Below, in pieces: positions 49,046 through 58,859 of a DNA stretch of 64,000 bases. The first letter of the stretch is position 1, and every line of letters begins with the position of its first letter. Location: positions 97,916-161,915 of the forward strand of contig NZ_FNGC01000001.1 of NCBI RefSeq assembly GCF_900102785.1, in the 5' to 3' direction. A model generated the notes under the pieces. The model was not told where the DNA came from, did no database searches, and saw nothing but the letters and a program-made list of their open reading frames with translations. Position numbers and translations under genes: made by a program. The DNA is from Arthrobacter sp. ok362 (GTDB lineage: Bacteria; Actinomycetota; Actinomycetes; Actinomycetales; Micrococcaceae).

Positions 49046-52000
49046 GTGGTCTCCCACGACGGCGGTGATTTTCTCCCCAGGACCCTTGCGGCGCTGGCGG
49101 CCCAGACACGGCCTGCCGACGCCGTGATCGGTGTCGACACCGGCTCCCGCGACCACTCCGCCGCCCTCCTCGAACAGGAATTGGGCAAGGCCAATGTCAC
49201 CGTCTGCGACCAGCCCAGGTCCGGCATGGGAGGCGCCGTCATAGCCGGGCTCAAGGCCCTCTCGCCGAGGCCTGAGGACGGCGCCCGCGCGCCGGGCACC
49301 GAGTGGGTCTGGCTGCTGCACGACGACGCCGCACCGGCACCCGAGGCCCTCGCCGAACTCCTCCATGCGGTCGAGCGCGCGCCGTCGGTCACGGTGGCAG
49401 GCTGCAAGCAGCTGGACTGGCATGCCGAGCGGCGGCTGATCGACGTCGGCCTCTCCACGAGCCGCTGGGCCGAGCGGCTGACGCTGATCGATGCCGACGA
49501 GCTCGACCAGGGCCAGTACGACGGCCGCAGCGATACCTTTGCCGTCAATTCCGCCGGCATGCTGGTCCGCCGCGACATCTGGGAGGAACTCCGGGGCTTT
49601 GATCCGGCGCTGCCCGGAAGCGGCGACGACGTCGACTTCTGCTGGCGCAACCGCCTCGCCGGGCACCGCGTGGTGGTGGTCCCCAGTGCGAGGATGTTCC
49701 ATGTCTCGCACCGCCCCCAGGCCCTGGGCAACGCGGTTGCCGCACGCAAGGCACAGGTCCATCTGCGGCTCAAGCACGCGGCCGGCTGGAAAGTCCCGCT
49801 GCACGCCGTCGGCGCGCTCCTGGGGAGCCTTTTCAAACTTGTCCTGAGCATTGCTGTCAAGGACCCTGGGCACGGGTTCTCCCAACTGCTGGCAACCTGT
49901 GCCGCGCTGGGCCGCCCGGCCGCGGTGATCCGCGGACGGCGCAACGCCGCGCGCACCCGCCGGATCCGGCGCTCCGTCATGAAAGGGCTGCAGACGCCGC
50001 GCCGTGAGGTCTGGGCGCACCGGCGCTCCCTGATCGAGGCGCTGGGCGCCGACGACTTCGGCGACGGATCCACGGGCACCGATCCCCTGGCAGAGCAGCC
50101 TACCGGCGACGCCGACGACTTCGCCGCCATCGCCACCCCGGACCGCGGTTGGGTGGGCAACGGTGCCGTCCTGGCCGTACTCCTGACCCTGGCGGTCTCC
50201 CTGACGGGACTGCTCGGCCTGTTCCGGGCCCCGGCAGTTTCCGGCGGCGCGCTGATCCCTGTTTCACTGCACCTCGCCGAAATCTGGAACCATGCCTCCA
50301 CCTGGTGGATTAGTCTCGGCGCGGGCCTTCCGGGCCACGGCGACCCCTTCGGCTACCTCCTGTGGGTGCTGGGAGTGCTCGGTGCCGGCGACGCCAACGC
50401 CGCCGTTGGCTGGTTGTTGATCCTTGCCATGCCGCTGTCCGCGCTGGGCGCGTGGTTCGCTGCCGGTGCCCTGACTGGGCGCAGGAGGCTGCGCCTGGCG
50501 GCCGCACTGGTCTGGGCCGGCGCACCGGCGCTCCAGGTTTCCCTCAACCAGGGCCGGCTGGGCGCCTTGATTGCGCACGTCATGATCCCGGTGCTCGTCC
50601 TGGCGCTGCTCCGGGCGACCGGCACGGCGGCAGGCCGCGGCGTTCATGCCGTCCCGGCGCCGGGCCAAGGCCGGCTCGCCCCCGTGCCCGCCGCCCGCCC
50701 CGGCATCAACGGGACGCCCTCCTGGACGGCTGCTGCCTCGGCGGGCCTCGCCATGGCCGTGGTCACCGCCGCGGCGCCGTCGCTGCTGGTGCCCTCCATG
50801 GCCGTCGTTGCCCTGTGCGGCGTGCTTATGGGCCGCCGCGGCCGCACGGTGTGGTGGACGCTCTTGCCCAGCCTGGCACTGTTCCTGCCGTTCGCGTTCT
50901 CGGTCCTGGACCGGCCGCGGGCGCTCCTTGCCGACCCGGGCCTGCCGCTCGGTTTCGACGCCGCCCCGCTGTGGCAGCAGGCTCTGGGCCAGCCGCTGAG
51001 CTTCGACGCCGGCGCCGGACTCACCGGACTCAGCGCCTTCGGCGGGTCCGCCGCGGGCGCTGCCGGCCTTGGCGGACTGCCGTGGGCACTGCTGCTGGCC
51101 TTGCTGTTCGGGCTGCCGGTGCTGCTGCTGGCCCTCGCCGCGCTGTTCATGCCGCGCCGGCTGGTGCGGGCGGGACGCACCTGGACGGCACGCTGCCTGT
51201 GGGCCGTCGCAGTCCTGATGCTGGCCGGCGGCTGGCTCGCCGGGCATGTCGCCTCCGGCGCCAGCGCAGATGTCCTGGTCACGCCGTTCCCCGGGCCCGC
51301 CGTTTCGGCGGCCGCCTTCGCCCTCCTGGGGGCCGCCCTTATCGCAGCAGAAGGACTCCTGGACGCTGCCGACCGGACGGCCGGGACCGGGCTGGCGCGG
51401 AAAGTCCTGATCCGCGGCACGGCCGCGGCAGCGCTGGCCCTTCTGCTGGCCGCGCCCCTGGCCGGGTTCACCCTGTGGAGCGCGCAAAACCTGCTGCAGC
51501 CTACGTCGCAGACACCAACACTGTCACCGGCACCGGCACCGGCAGCCGCCGGAGACCCCGCCGGTCTCGGAACCCCGAGGCTCGTCCAGCCTGCCCAGGC
51601 CCGCACCCTGCCGGCCACGGCGGTTGACCGCGGCGAGGGCTCGGAACAGTCCAAGACGCTCCTGATTGCCAGCAACGAGGACGGAAGCTTCGACGCAACA
51701 CTTATGCGCGGCGCCGGCACCACTTTGGACGCCCTGTCCACGATCGCCGCGGCCCGCGGCATCATGGGGGAGCCGGGCCAGGAGACGGTCCGCGACGACG
51801 ACGCCGTGGCTGGATCGCTCCGGAACGTCGTGGCCGCCATCGTGGCCGGGGAAGGCGTGGACCCGCGGCGAGACCTGGAGCGGCTCGGCGTCGGCTTTGT
51901 CGTGCTTCGGGTTGGCGATTCAGCCTCCGAGTTGACGGCCAGCCGCATGGACGCCGTCCCCGGGCTTGTCGCCGTCGGCCAGACGGGTACGGGCTGGCTC

Positions 52001-52438
52001 TGGCGAGTCAGCCCGCTTGACCGGCCCGGTATCAAGGCCTCCGACGTCGCTCACCGGGTCCGCGTGGTGGACGGCACCGGAGCAACCGTCGGCCTGCTTT
52101 CCGCGGAGGAAGTCTCGGCCGCCGGCACTGTCCCGGCCGGCCCCGAGGGCCGCCTCGTGGTTCTTGCCGACCGGGCCGATCCGGGCTGGAGCGCCTGGCT
52201 CGACGGCCGCCGCCTGACCTCAACGACGTCCGGATGGGCCCAGGCATTCACCCTGCCCGCCCAGGGCGGCCAGTTGAGCATCCGATACGAAGCGCCCTGG
52301 GCCGTCCTGATCGAAACCGCCCAGGCCGTGATGATCGGGCTGACCGTCCTCCTGGCCTTGCCCATGCCTGCCCGCCGGTCCAACACCGGCCTGTCCAGGG
52401 ACGAAGCCTCCCTGCGTAAGGAACATCAGCATGTCTAA
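49046..52438 (+). CDS. Very large family 2 glycosyltransferase with C-terminal multispan membrane region
   Basis: At least 1130 residues. A GT-A domain occupies ~1-275: 'VWLLHDDAAPAPEALAEL' (~85, DDA variant of the DxD metal motif), 'FAVNSAGMLVRRDIWEELRGFDPALPGSGDDVDFCWR' (~170-205, ED-type acceptor motif). About 12-14 hydrophobic segments follow between ~365 and ~820, then an extracytoplasmic ~250-residue domain and a last span near ~1095-1115. It should use a lipid-linked or nucleotide sugar to build surface glycan. GTG at 49046 is the only ordinary start, but the first GT strand (VTAVVV) begins in frame upstream; ATT at 49016, overlapping the whiB stop, would include it. DUF5719 overlaps its 3' end by 8 nt. 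Confidence 0.9.
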   Translation: MVSHDGGDFLPRTLAALAAQTRPADAVIGVDTGSRDHSAALLEQELGKANVTVCDQPRSGMGGAVIAGLKALSPRPEDGARAPGTEWVWLLHDDAAPAPEALAELLHAVERAPSVTVAGCKQLDWHAERRLIDVGLSTSRWAERLTLIDADELDQGQYDGRSDTFAVNSAGMLVRRDIWEELRGFDPALPGSGDDVDFCWRNRLAGHRVVVVPSARMFHVSHRPQALGNAVAARKAQVHLRLKHAAGWKVPLHAVGALLGSLFKLVLSIAVKDPGHGFSQLLATCAALGRPAAVIRGRRNAARTRRIRRSVMKGLQTPRREVWAHRRSLIEALGADDFGDGSTGTDPLAEQPTGDADDFAAIATPDRGWVGNGAVLAVLLTLAVSLTGLLGLFRAPAVSGGALIPVSLHLAEIWNHASTWWISLGAGLPGHGDPFGYLLWVLGVLGAGDANAAVGWLLILAMPLSALGAWFAAGALTGRRRLRLAAALVWAGAPALQVSLNQGRLGALIAHVMIPVLVLALLRATGTAAGRGVHAVPAPGQGRLAPVPAARPGINGTPSWTAAASAGLAMAVVTAAAPSLLVPSMAVVALCGVLMGRRGRTVWWTLLPSLALFLPFAFSVLDRPRALLADPGLPLGFDAAPLWQQALGQPLSFDAGAGLTGLSAFGGSAAGAAGLGGLPWALLLALLFGLPVLLLALAALFMPRRLVRAGRTWTARCLWAVAVLMLAGGWLAGHVASGASADVLVTPFPGPAVSAAAFALLGAALIAAEGLLDAADRTAGTGLARKVLIRGTAAAALALLLAAPLAGFTLWSAQNLLQPTSQTPTLSPAPAPAAAGDPAGLGTPRLVQPAQARTLPATAVDRGEGSEQSKTLLIASNEDGSFDATLMRGAGTTLDALSTIAAARGIMGEPGQETVRDDDAVAGSLRNVVAAIVAGEGVDPRRDLERLGVGFVVLRVGDSASELTASRMDAVPGLVAVGQTGTGWLWRVSPLDRPGIKASDVAHRVRVVDGTGATVGLLSAEEVSAAGTVPAGPEGRLVVLADRADPGWSAWLDGRRLTSTTSGWAQAFTLPAQGGQLSIRYEAPWAVLIETAQAVMIGLTVLLALPMPARRSNTGLSRDEASLRKEHQHV

Positions 52439-54233
52439 GGGCGAATACGACAACGAAAACAAGAGCGAAAACAAGAATGCCTCCGGTTTGGTCCCGGAAA
52501 CCTCGGCGGGCGCATCTTCCATGACCGAAGCCCCGGCCGCTGGCGTTTCCGACGCCGGTGCGGCTGCCAAAGATGCGTCCGGCGCCGGTGCGACGCCGAG
52601 GAAGAGGGGCGTGCCGCGGGCCGGTGTGATCGGCGGTATCCTCACCGCGGTCGCCCTCGTTGCCGCGTGCGGAGGCCTCGTATCGGCGGCGTCGCTGACA
52701 CCCCAAAGCCCCGCCAGCCGGCATCTCGAGGCCCCCGTGGCCTCGGTACCGGCCGGCAGCAGTGTCGGAGTCTGCCCGGGCCCGGCCCGGCTGCTCGAGG
52801 GCACCCCCGTGGGCACCGACCCCCAGTTCAGTCCGGAATCCGCCACCGCGAAGACCGCCGTCAGCGCCGCTGTGCTCGGTTCGAGCGCGGGCGTCATTCC
52901 CGGCAGCCGGCTGGCCCCGCTCAAGGGTGCACCCCTCGCCGAAATCGCCAAGGGCGCCGCGGCTGCGCCCACCGCCTCCGCGGCTGCTGCCACCGCCTCC
53001 GCGGCTGCGGCCACCGCCTCTGCGGCTGCACCCCGCACGCCCGTGCTGATCGCCGGCGTCGTGCCCCAGCGGGAGGTGGACAACATCAGCGTCCTCAGCG
53101 CCGATGCCCAGGACAACCGCCAGGCGGCTGCCGGCGCCGTCCTGAGCTACACCGCCGAGGACGGAGACCTTCAAGGTTCCGCGACCGCCGCCTGCCAGCA
53201 ACCCGGCAACGATCTCTGGCTGGTCGGCGCCAACACGGCCCTCGGCCGGTCGGCAGTCCTGAACCTCACCAATGCCTCCAGCACGCCCGCGACGGTGAGC
53301 CTGGATCTCCTTGGCTCCGAAGGCTTGATCCAGGCGCCCGGAAGCCGCGGCCTGCTCGTGGCGCCCGGAAGCACCCGCTCCATAGTCCTGGCCGGGCTCG
53401 CGCCGGGACAGGAACGGCTCGGCGTGCGGGTCCGCAGCACCGGCGGCCCGGTGGCTGCCGTCATCCAGCAAAGCGTGCTCCGCGGACTCACACCCGGCGG
53501 CGTCGACTTCATCACCCCCGGCACCGCCCCGTCCGTCAGCCAGGTGGCCGCCGGTCTCGAGATCCAGGCTCCGGCGGCCCTGGCCGCGCTCACGGCGAAG
53601 CCCGGCTTCGCCGATGCAGGACCGGCCCTGGAAGTCGCCGTGCCCGGGGCCGCCGACGCCGTGGTGGAGATCAAATTGTATGGACGCGACGGCCAGAAGG
53701 CGCTGCCCGGCGGCGGCGTGGTCACGGCGAAGGCCGGCGCCGTCACGGAAGTTTCGCTGGCCGGGGTCCCGGCCGGGACCTACACCGTCGCGGCGAGCTC
53801 CGATGTCTCCTTCGCGGCCACTGCCCGGCTCACACGGGGACTGCAGTCCGGTGACGCCGCGGACATCGCGTTTTCCGCCGCCTCGGCCCGGCTGGGCAGC
53901 CAGCACATCGTTCCGGTTCCCCGCACGGGCGACCGGCAGCTCGTTTTCGGTGCACCCGAAGGCCGGGCGACAGTCTCCTACACGCCCATCACGGCGGACG
54001 GCAAGATCCGGACCGCCGGCACCGCCGACATTGCCGGCGGAACCACGGTGTCCATCAAGATCCCCGCGGACGTGGGCGGCTCGCCGCTCGTGGGCTATGT
54101 GGTATCCGCCGCCGGGGACCCGGCCTACGGGGCGCTGGTCCTGGGGCGGGACGGCCGGCAGGACATTTCCGCGGTGGCCGTGGCACCGGAGGCGGCAGGA
54201 CAGCGACAGGTCCCCGTCACGCTGGGCTACTAG
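52431..54233 (+). CDS. DUF5719 family secreted/membrane-anchored protein
   Basis: 600 residues. A charged N-terminus (~60 residues) precedes one membrane span (~63-85, VIGGILTAVALVAACGGLVSAA). The rest is extracytoplasmic with many beta-strand repeats ('NLTNASSTPATVSLDLLGSEG', 'GSTRSIVLAGLAPGQERLGVRV', 'AVIQQSVLRGLTPGGVDFI'). Residues ~178-202 are an Ala/Thr/Ser-rich run from 24-bp DNA repeats. It is always the partner of the large GT2 upstream in this lineage, and the 8-nt overlap implies coupled translation. A role in the same glycan pathway is inferred; there is no catalytic motif. Confidence 0.88.
   Translation: MSKGEYDNENKSENKNASGLVPETSAGASSMTEAPAAGVSDAGAAAKDASGAGATPRKRGVPRAGVIGGILTAVALVAACGGLVSAASLTPQSPASRHLEAPVASVPAGSSVGVCPGPARLLEGTPVGTDPQFSPESATAKTAVSAAVLGSSAGVIPGSRLAPLKGAPLAEIAKGAAAAPTASAAAATASAAAATASAAAPRTPVLIAGVVPQREVDNISVLSADAQDNRQAAAGAVLSYTAEDGDLQGSATAACQQPGNDLWLVGANTALGRSAVLNLTNASSTPATVSLDLLGSEGLIQAPGSRGLLVAPGSTRSIVLAGLAPGQERLGVRVRSTGGPVAAVIQQSVLRGLTPGGVDFITPGTAPSVSQVAAGLEIQAPAALAALTAKPGFADAGPALEVAVPGAADAVVEIKLYGRDGQKALPGGGVVTAKAGAVTEVSLAGVPAGTYTVAASSDVSFAATARLTRGLQSGDAADIAFSAASARLGSQHIVPVPRTGDRQLVFGAPEGRATVSYTPITADGKIRTAGTADIAGGTTVSIKIPADVGGSPLVGYVVSAAGDPAYGALVLGRDGRQDISAVAVAPEAAGQRQVPVTLGY
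52965..53037 (+). repeat. 24-bp coding repeats (Ala-Thr-Ala-Ser-Ala) in the DUF5719 gene
   Basis: ccaccgcctccgcggctg-type units recur three times in frame, encoding TASAAAA-like peptide units next to the first extracytoplasmic domain. Confidence 0.75.
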
Positions 54234-54316
54234 GCCCGAGTCCTGGCAGGGCAGACAAGGGCGGCCGCGGCAGGCCAAGGCATCGCGGGGTGCCAGGTAT
54301 CCCGGGCCGGGTTCGG

Positions 54317-54868
54317 CTAGTACCGGCGGCGATAGACCGGGTCGAGGGACTCGGGGGGCACCCCGAGCATCTCAGCCGTGTATTCCACGACGACGTCGTG
54401 GACCAGGTCCTGGAGCTCGTCCCGGGTTCCGCACGCCTGTTCCACCACCCGGCGATACAGCGTGATGACCGGTCCGTCCTCGGCCGTCGCGGCCGTGAAG
54501 GCGCCCATCGGCGCGGGAGTGCGGTCCGCCACGAGCTGCTCCAGGCCCGGAGGGATCTCGTCAACGGCGAAGCGGACGCCGTCAAGGGGTTTGCCCCAGA
54601 TGTCGTGCAGCCGCTGCGCCGAGTCCAGGACGAAGTCATCGAAGCGGTCGGAGCGGGTCCGGTAGCCGGGCAACGTGGGGAGCATGAGTTCGCCGCGAAG
54701 CCCCCGGCCGTGCCGGTTCCTGCGGCGCTGCCGGAAGTTCTTTCCCTGGACAGCGGCGGGCGAACCGGCCAGAGGCGCGCCGGCGGGGCCGGAACCGGCG
54801 CCTGTACGTCCGGCGTCGGGGTCAGCCAACCGGACCGTGAAACCCGAATCGTGGTGCGATGACTGCAT
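54317..54868 (-). CDS. Metallopeptidase-family (zincin_1-like) protein lacking HExxH
   Basis: 183 residues. An Arg-rich N-terminus leads into 'RSDRFDDFVLDSAQRLHDIWGKPLDGVRFAVDEIPPGLEQL', 'VITLYRRVVEQACGTRDELQDLVHDVVVEYTAEMLGVPPESLDPVYRRRY'. Architecture, size and position (next to DUF3499, Rv3259/Rv3258c order) match the small actinobacterial metallopeptidase family. Where family members have the zinc motif HExxHHxG, this protein reads HDVVVEYTAEMLG: the Glu and the second His are gone. It may be inactive or bind metal differently. TAGAGT precedes the ATG at a 6-nt gap. Confidence 0.85.
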   Translation of the reverse strand: MQSSHHDSGFTVRLADPDAGRTGAGSGPAGAPLAGSPAAVQGKNFRQRRRNRHGRGLRGELMLPTLPGYRTRSDRFDDFVLDSAQRLHDIWGKPLDGVRFAVDEIPPGLEQLVADRTPAPMGAFTAATAEDGPVITLYRRVVEQACGTRDELQDLVHDVVVEYTAEMLGVPPESLDPVYRRRY

Positions 54869-54874
54869 ATGTTG

Positions 54875-54880
54875 ACTCTA
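54875..54880 (-). promoter_or_regulatory. -10 hexamer TAGAGT, probable leaderless promoter
   Basis: On the minus strand TAGAGT-caacat-ATG for the metallopeptidase-family gene. Confidence 0.5.
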
Positions 54881-54986
54881 AACCCGCGGAATGATTTACG
54901 CGATACGGCCAGACGGCGATCCGCCGCCGCCGCGCCGCGGCATGAGCACGGGCGTTTCAATGCGCAGCCCCCGGCCCGAGGGGGAG

Positions 54987-54992
54987 TAGTCT
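54987..54992 (+). promoter_or_regulatory. -10 hexamer TAGTCT, possible leaderless DUF3499 promoter
   Basis: TAGTCT-gtgatgtc-GTG (8 nt), no ribosome site. Confidence 0.4.
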
Positions 54993-55000
54993 GTGATGTC

Positions 55001-55390
55001 GTGGGTGCAATTCGTCTTTGTTCGAGGTCTGCCTGCCGCAATTCTGCGGTGGCCACTTTGACGTACGTATACGCAGACTCCACGGCCGTTCTGGGCCCGC
55101 TCGCCACGTACGCCGAACCGCACTGCTACGACTTGTGCGAACAGCACGCCGACTCGCTGACCGTGCCGCGCGGCTGGGAAGTCATGCGGCTGGCGATGCC
55201 GGCAACCCCGGCCGGTCCCGGCCCCGACGACCTTCTGGCCCTGGCCAACGCGGTCCGCGAGGCAGCCTCCCGTCCGGCTGCGGCGGAACCGGCAAAGGGG
55301 CAGCGCACGCTGCACCCGGCGCTGGAAGCACCGGCCCCGGCCGAGGGCGCCAGGCGCGGGCATCTGCGCGTCCTGCGCGAACCTTCCTAA
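55001..55390 (+). CDS. DUF3499 family protein
   Basis: 129 residues. 'LCSRSACRNSAVATLTYVYADSTAVLGPLATYAEPHCYDLCEQHADSLTVPRGWEVMRL' (~6-65) is the whole conserved DUF3499 domain, with Cys-x4-Cys and Cys-x3-Cys-x2-His patterns that look like a small zinc-binding fold. The rest is Ala/Pro-rich. It is the Rv3258c counterpart, always between the metallopeptidase gene and mannose-pathway genes; function unknown. The start GTG at 55001 matches the conserved N-terminus; longer upstream readings run across the divergent gene. Confidence 0.9.
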   Translation: MGAIRLCSRSACRNSAVATLTYVYADSTAVLGPLATYAEPHCYDLCEQHADSLTVPRGWEVMRLAMPATPAGPGPDDLLALANAVREAASRPAAAEPAKGQRTLHPALEAPAPAEGARRGHLRVLREPS

Positions 55391-55475
55391 GGCGCCAACT
55401 GGCGGTAGGGTGGAAACTGCAAAAAGCCGTCAGCCACCGGTGCCCTTTCGCGGCGCCCATCAGGGAGCGTTCACC

Positions 55476-55754
55476 ATGCCCAAGCTCAGTCCCGAACTGT
55501 TGTCTGTCCTGCGATGCCCCGTCACCGGGTCCGGCCTGGTGCAGGAAGGCGACGAGCTCGTCACCGTCACGGCAGATGAAGCCGGGAACAAGCTGCGGTA
55601 CAGGATCGAGGACGGCATCCCCCTGCTGCTGCCGCCGGAACTCCTGCCCGCTGCCGCGGCGGCCCCCGCTGATCAGCACGACGCTGATCAGCACGACGCC
55701 GGTCAGCCCGACGGCGGTCAGCACGGCACAGCCCCGCGCCACGCCGCGGAATAA
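55476..55754 (+). CDS. Trm112 family (YcaR-like) protein
   Basis: 92 residues. 'MPKLSPELLSVLRCPVTGSGLVQEGDELVTVTADEAGNKLRYRIEDGIPLLLPPEL' is the Trm112/UPF0434 fold, here with only the first cysteine of the usual zinc knuckle pair. The C-terminal third is made of four 5-residue units (Gln-His-Asp-Ala-Asp type) encoded by 15-bp repeats. Family members act as partners or activators of methyltransferases; no partner is evident, but sahH, which recycles S-adenosylhomocysteine, follows directly. The ATG follows caggga gcg. Confidence 0.85.
   Translation: MPKLSPELLSVLRCPVTGSGLVQEGDELVTVTADEAGNKLRYRIEDGIPLLLPPELLPAAAAAPADQHDADQHDAGQPDGGQHGTAPRHAAE
55668..55727 (+). repeat. Four 15-bp coding repeats in the Trm112-like gene
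   Basis: gctgatcagcacgac occurs twice exactly (55668-55682, 55683-55697), then two diverged copies (55698-55727), all in frame. Confidence 0.85.
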
Positions 55755-55875
55755 CGGCCGCCCAAAAAACCTGCCGACCGCCCATCAGCGACGCCCCCGG
55801 CAACGAATGACTGCTTAGACCCGGACACACCCAGCTCCAGACACGCAACACCACCGGCCACAACAAAGGATTCAC

Positions 55876-57363
<1,488 letters not shown>

Positions 57364-57374
57364 GAAGTGTCCCG

Positions 57375-57404
57375 AAGGGCCCCGGGCTCAGGTCCGGGGC
57401 CCTT
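57375..57404 (+). terminator. Terminator of sahH
   Basis: Perfect 11-bp stem aagggccccgg / ccggggccctt with an 8-nt loop, then tgtcg, 11 bp after the stop. Confidence 0.85.
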
Positions 57405-57496
57405 TGTCGTGACCGTTTTGGGGGCACTTTTGTAACCGGATCGTGGTCGAAACGGTCCGGGGTTCCAAGGTAACTCAATTATGCTGTCAGGATGAC

Positions 57497-58747
57497 GTGT
57501 GGAAACGCCCGGGCCCTGTGATGGCCCTGAAAACCTGGAGTACCGGCCGCAAGATTGCGTTGCTGGGGATGGTCTGCGCCCTGGCAGCGGGCGGCGGAGC
57601 CTTCGCCGCGGCGGCTCCGGGGCTGGCCCAGTCCGCGATTTCCTCCGAAGCGGGATCCCCGGCCCGGACGACGCCGGGACTCGCCGCCCCGGTGGTGGCC
57701 CCCGCGGAGCTCGCGCTCACGCCCGCCGACGGCGCCCTGCAGGTCAACCCGGCGGCACCAGTATCCCTGAAGGTCAAGAACGGGCGCATTGACCGGGTGG
57801 CCCTCACGAGCGATGACGGCGACACCGTCGACGGCACCCTGAGCGCGGACGGATCCGCCTGGAGTTCCTCCGGCGACCTGACGTTCAACACCCGGTACGA
57901 CTTCACGTACTCCGTCCTGGACGACGCCGGACGCCAGACCCACAGCACACGCTCGTTCACTACCGTCTCGACCGCCAACGAGGCCGACGCCGCCATTTAC
58001 CCCCTGGACGGGATGAAGGTTGGCGTGGCCCAGCCCCTGCAGATCACCTTCAGCGAGCCGGTCCTGAACCGGGACGCCGTCGAAAAGGCCATCAAGATCA
58101 CCTCCACGTCCGGCCAGGTGGGTGCTTTCCACTGGTTCAACAAGAACACCGTCAGGTACCGGCCGGCGGCCTTCTGGGCCGCGAACAGCACCATCACCAT
58201 GGACATGAAACTGTTCGGCGTCGAATTGGGCAAGGGGCAGGTCGGCAACTTCAACAAAAAGGTGTCCATCCACATCGGGGACAAGAAAGTGGCGGTTGCC
58301 GACGCCAAGGCCCATACCTTCTCGGTCAGCATCAACGACAAGCCGGCGGGGCACTGGCCGGCAACCATGGGCGACACCCGGTTCCCCTCGGCCCGGGGCT
58401 TCCTGGTGTTCATGGAGAAGCACCGCGTGGAGCACATGGATGCCTCCACGATCGGGCTCAAACCGGGGGATCCGGCCTACTACGGCCAGCTTGACGTCAA
58501 CTACGCCACGCGTCTGACGCCCAGCGGGGAGTTCATCCACCAGGCCACAGACTCCGCAATGCCCTACGTCGGCAAGGCGAACCTCTCCCACGGCTGCATT
58601 GGCTTGGGCCCGGAGGGCGCGAAGTGGGTCTTCGACAACATGACCACCGGCGACGTCGTCCAGGTGGTGAACACCGAGGGGGAGTACGCCAACTTCGATG
58701 ACGGTTTCGGGGACTGGAACATCCCTTGGGCCAAATACGCCAACTGA
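57497..58747 (+). CDS. L,D-transpeptidase (YkuD domain) with Ig-like domains
   Basis: About 416 residues. A membrane signal ('KIALLGMVCALAAGGGAFAAAAPGLA') precedes two beta-rich Ig-like domains (~70-260; 'TFSEPVLNRDAVEKAIKITS', 'VRYRPAAFWAANSTITMDM'). The YkuD catalytic domain starts at ~270 and ends with 'MPYVGKANLSHGCIGLGPEGAKWVFDNMTTGDVVQVV', where Ser-His-Gly-Cys holds the catalytic Cys. Such enzymes make 3-3 crosslinks in peptidoglycan, as Ldt enzymes of mycobacteria do. The start is uncertain: GTG at 57497 follows aggatgac; ATG at 57521 has no ribosome site; an upstream frame to 57443 is also open. Confidence 0.92.
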   Translation: MWKRPGPVMALKTWSTGRKIALLGMVCALAAGGGAFAAAAPGLAQSAISSEAGSPARTTPGLAAPVVAPAELALTPADGALQVNPAAPVSLKVKNGRIDRVALTSDDGDTVDGTLSADGSAWSSSGDLTFNTRYDFTYSVLDDAGRQTHSTRSFTTVSTANEADAAIYPLDGMKVGVAQPLQITFSEPVLNRDAVEKAIKITSTSGQVGAFHWFNKNTVRYRPAAFWAANSTITMDMKLFGVELGKGQVGNFNKKVSIHIGDKKVAVADAKAHTFSVSINDKPAGHWPATMGDTRFPSARGFLVFMEKHRVEHMDASTIGLKPGDPAYYGQLDVNYATRLTPSGEFIHQATDSAMPYVGKANLSHGCIGLGPEGAKWVFDNMTTGDVVQVVNTEGEYANFDDGFGDWNIPWAKYAN

Positions 58748-58859
58748 CGGGGTGGCACCTCGCCGGGCCCAATCCTCTGACGGTAGGCTCGGAGCCAGAT
58801 AAGTTGCGCAGCCGGGCGCAGGCCGGGCAGCACAGAAGCCTACGGAAGCGAAGCTCCAC

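Noticed and set aside
52248..54278. 676-codon minus-strand open frame across DUF5719
   Set aside because: Shadow of the plus-strand gene, low-complexity Gly/Arg/Asp composition and no ribosome site.
55755..55875. SAM or SAH riboswitch upstream of sahH
   Set aside because: The 121-bp leader is C/A-rich without the conserved stems of either class.
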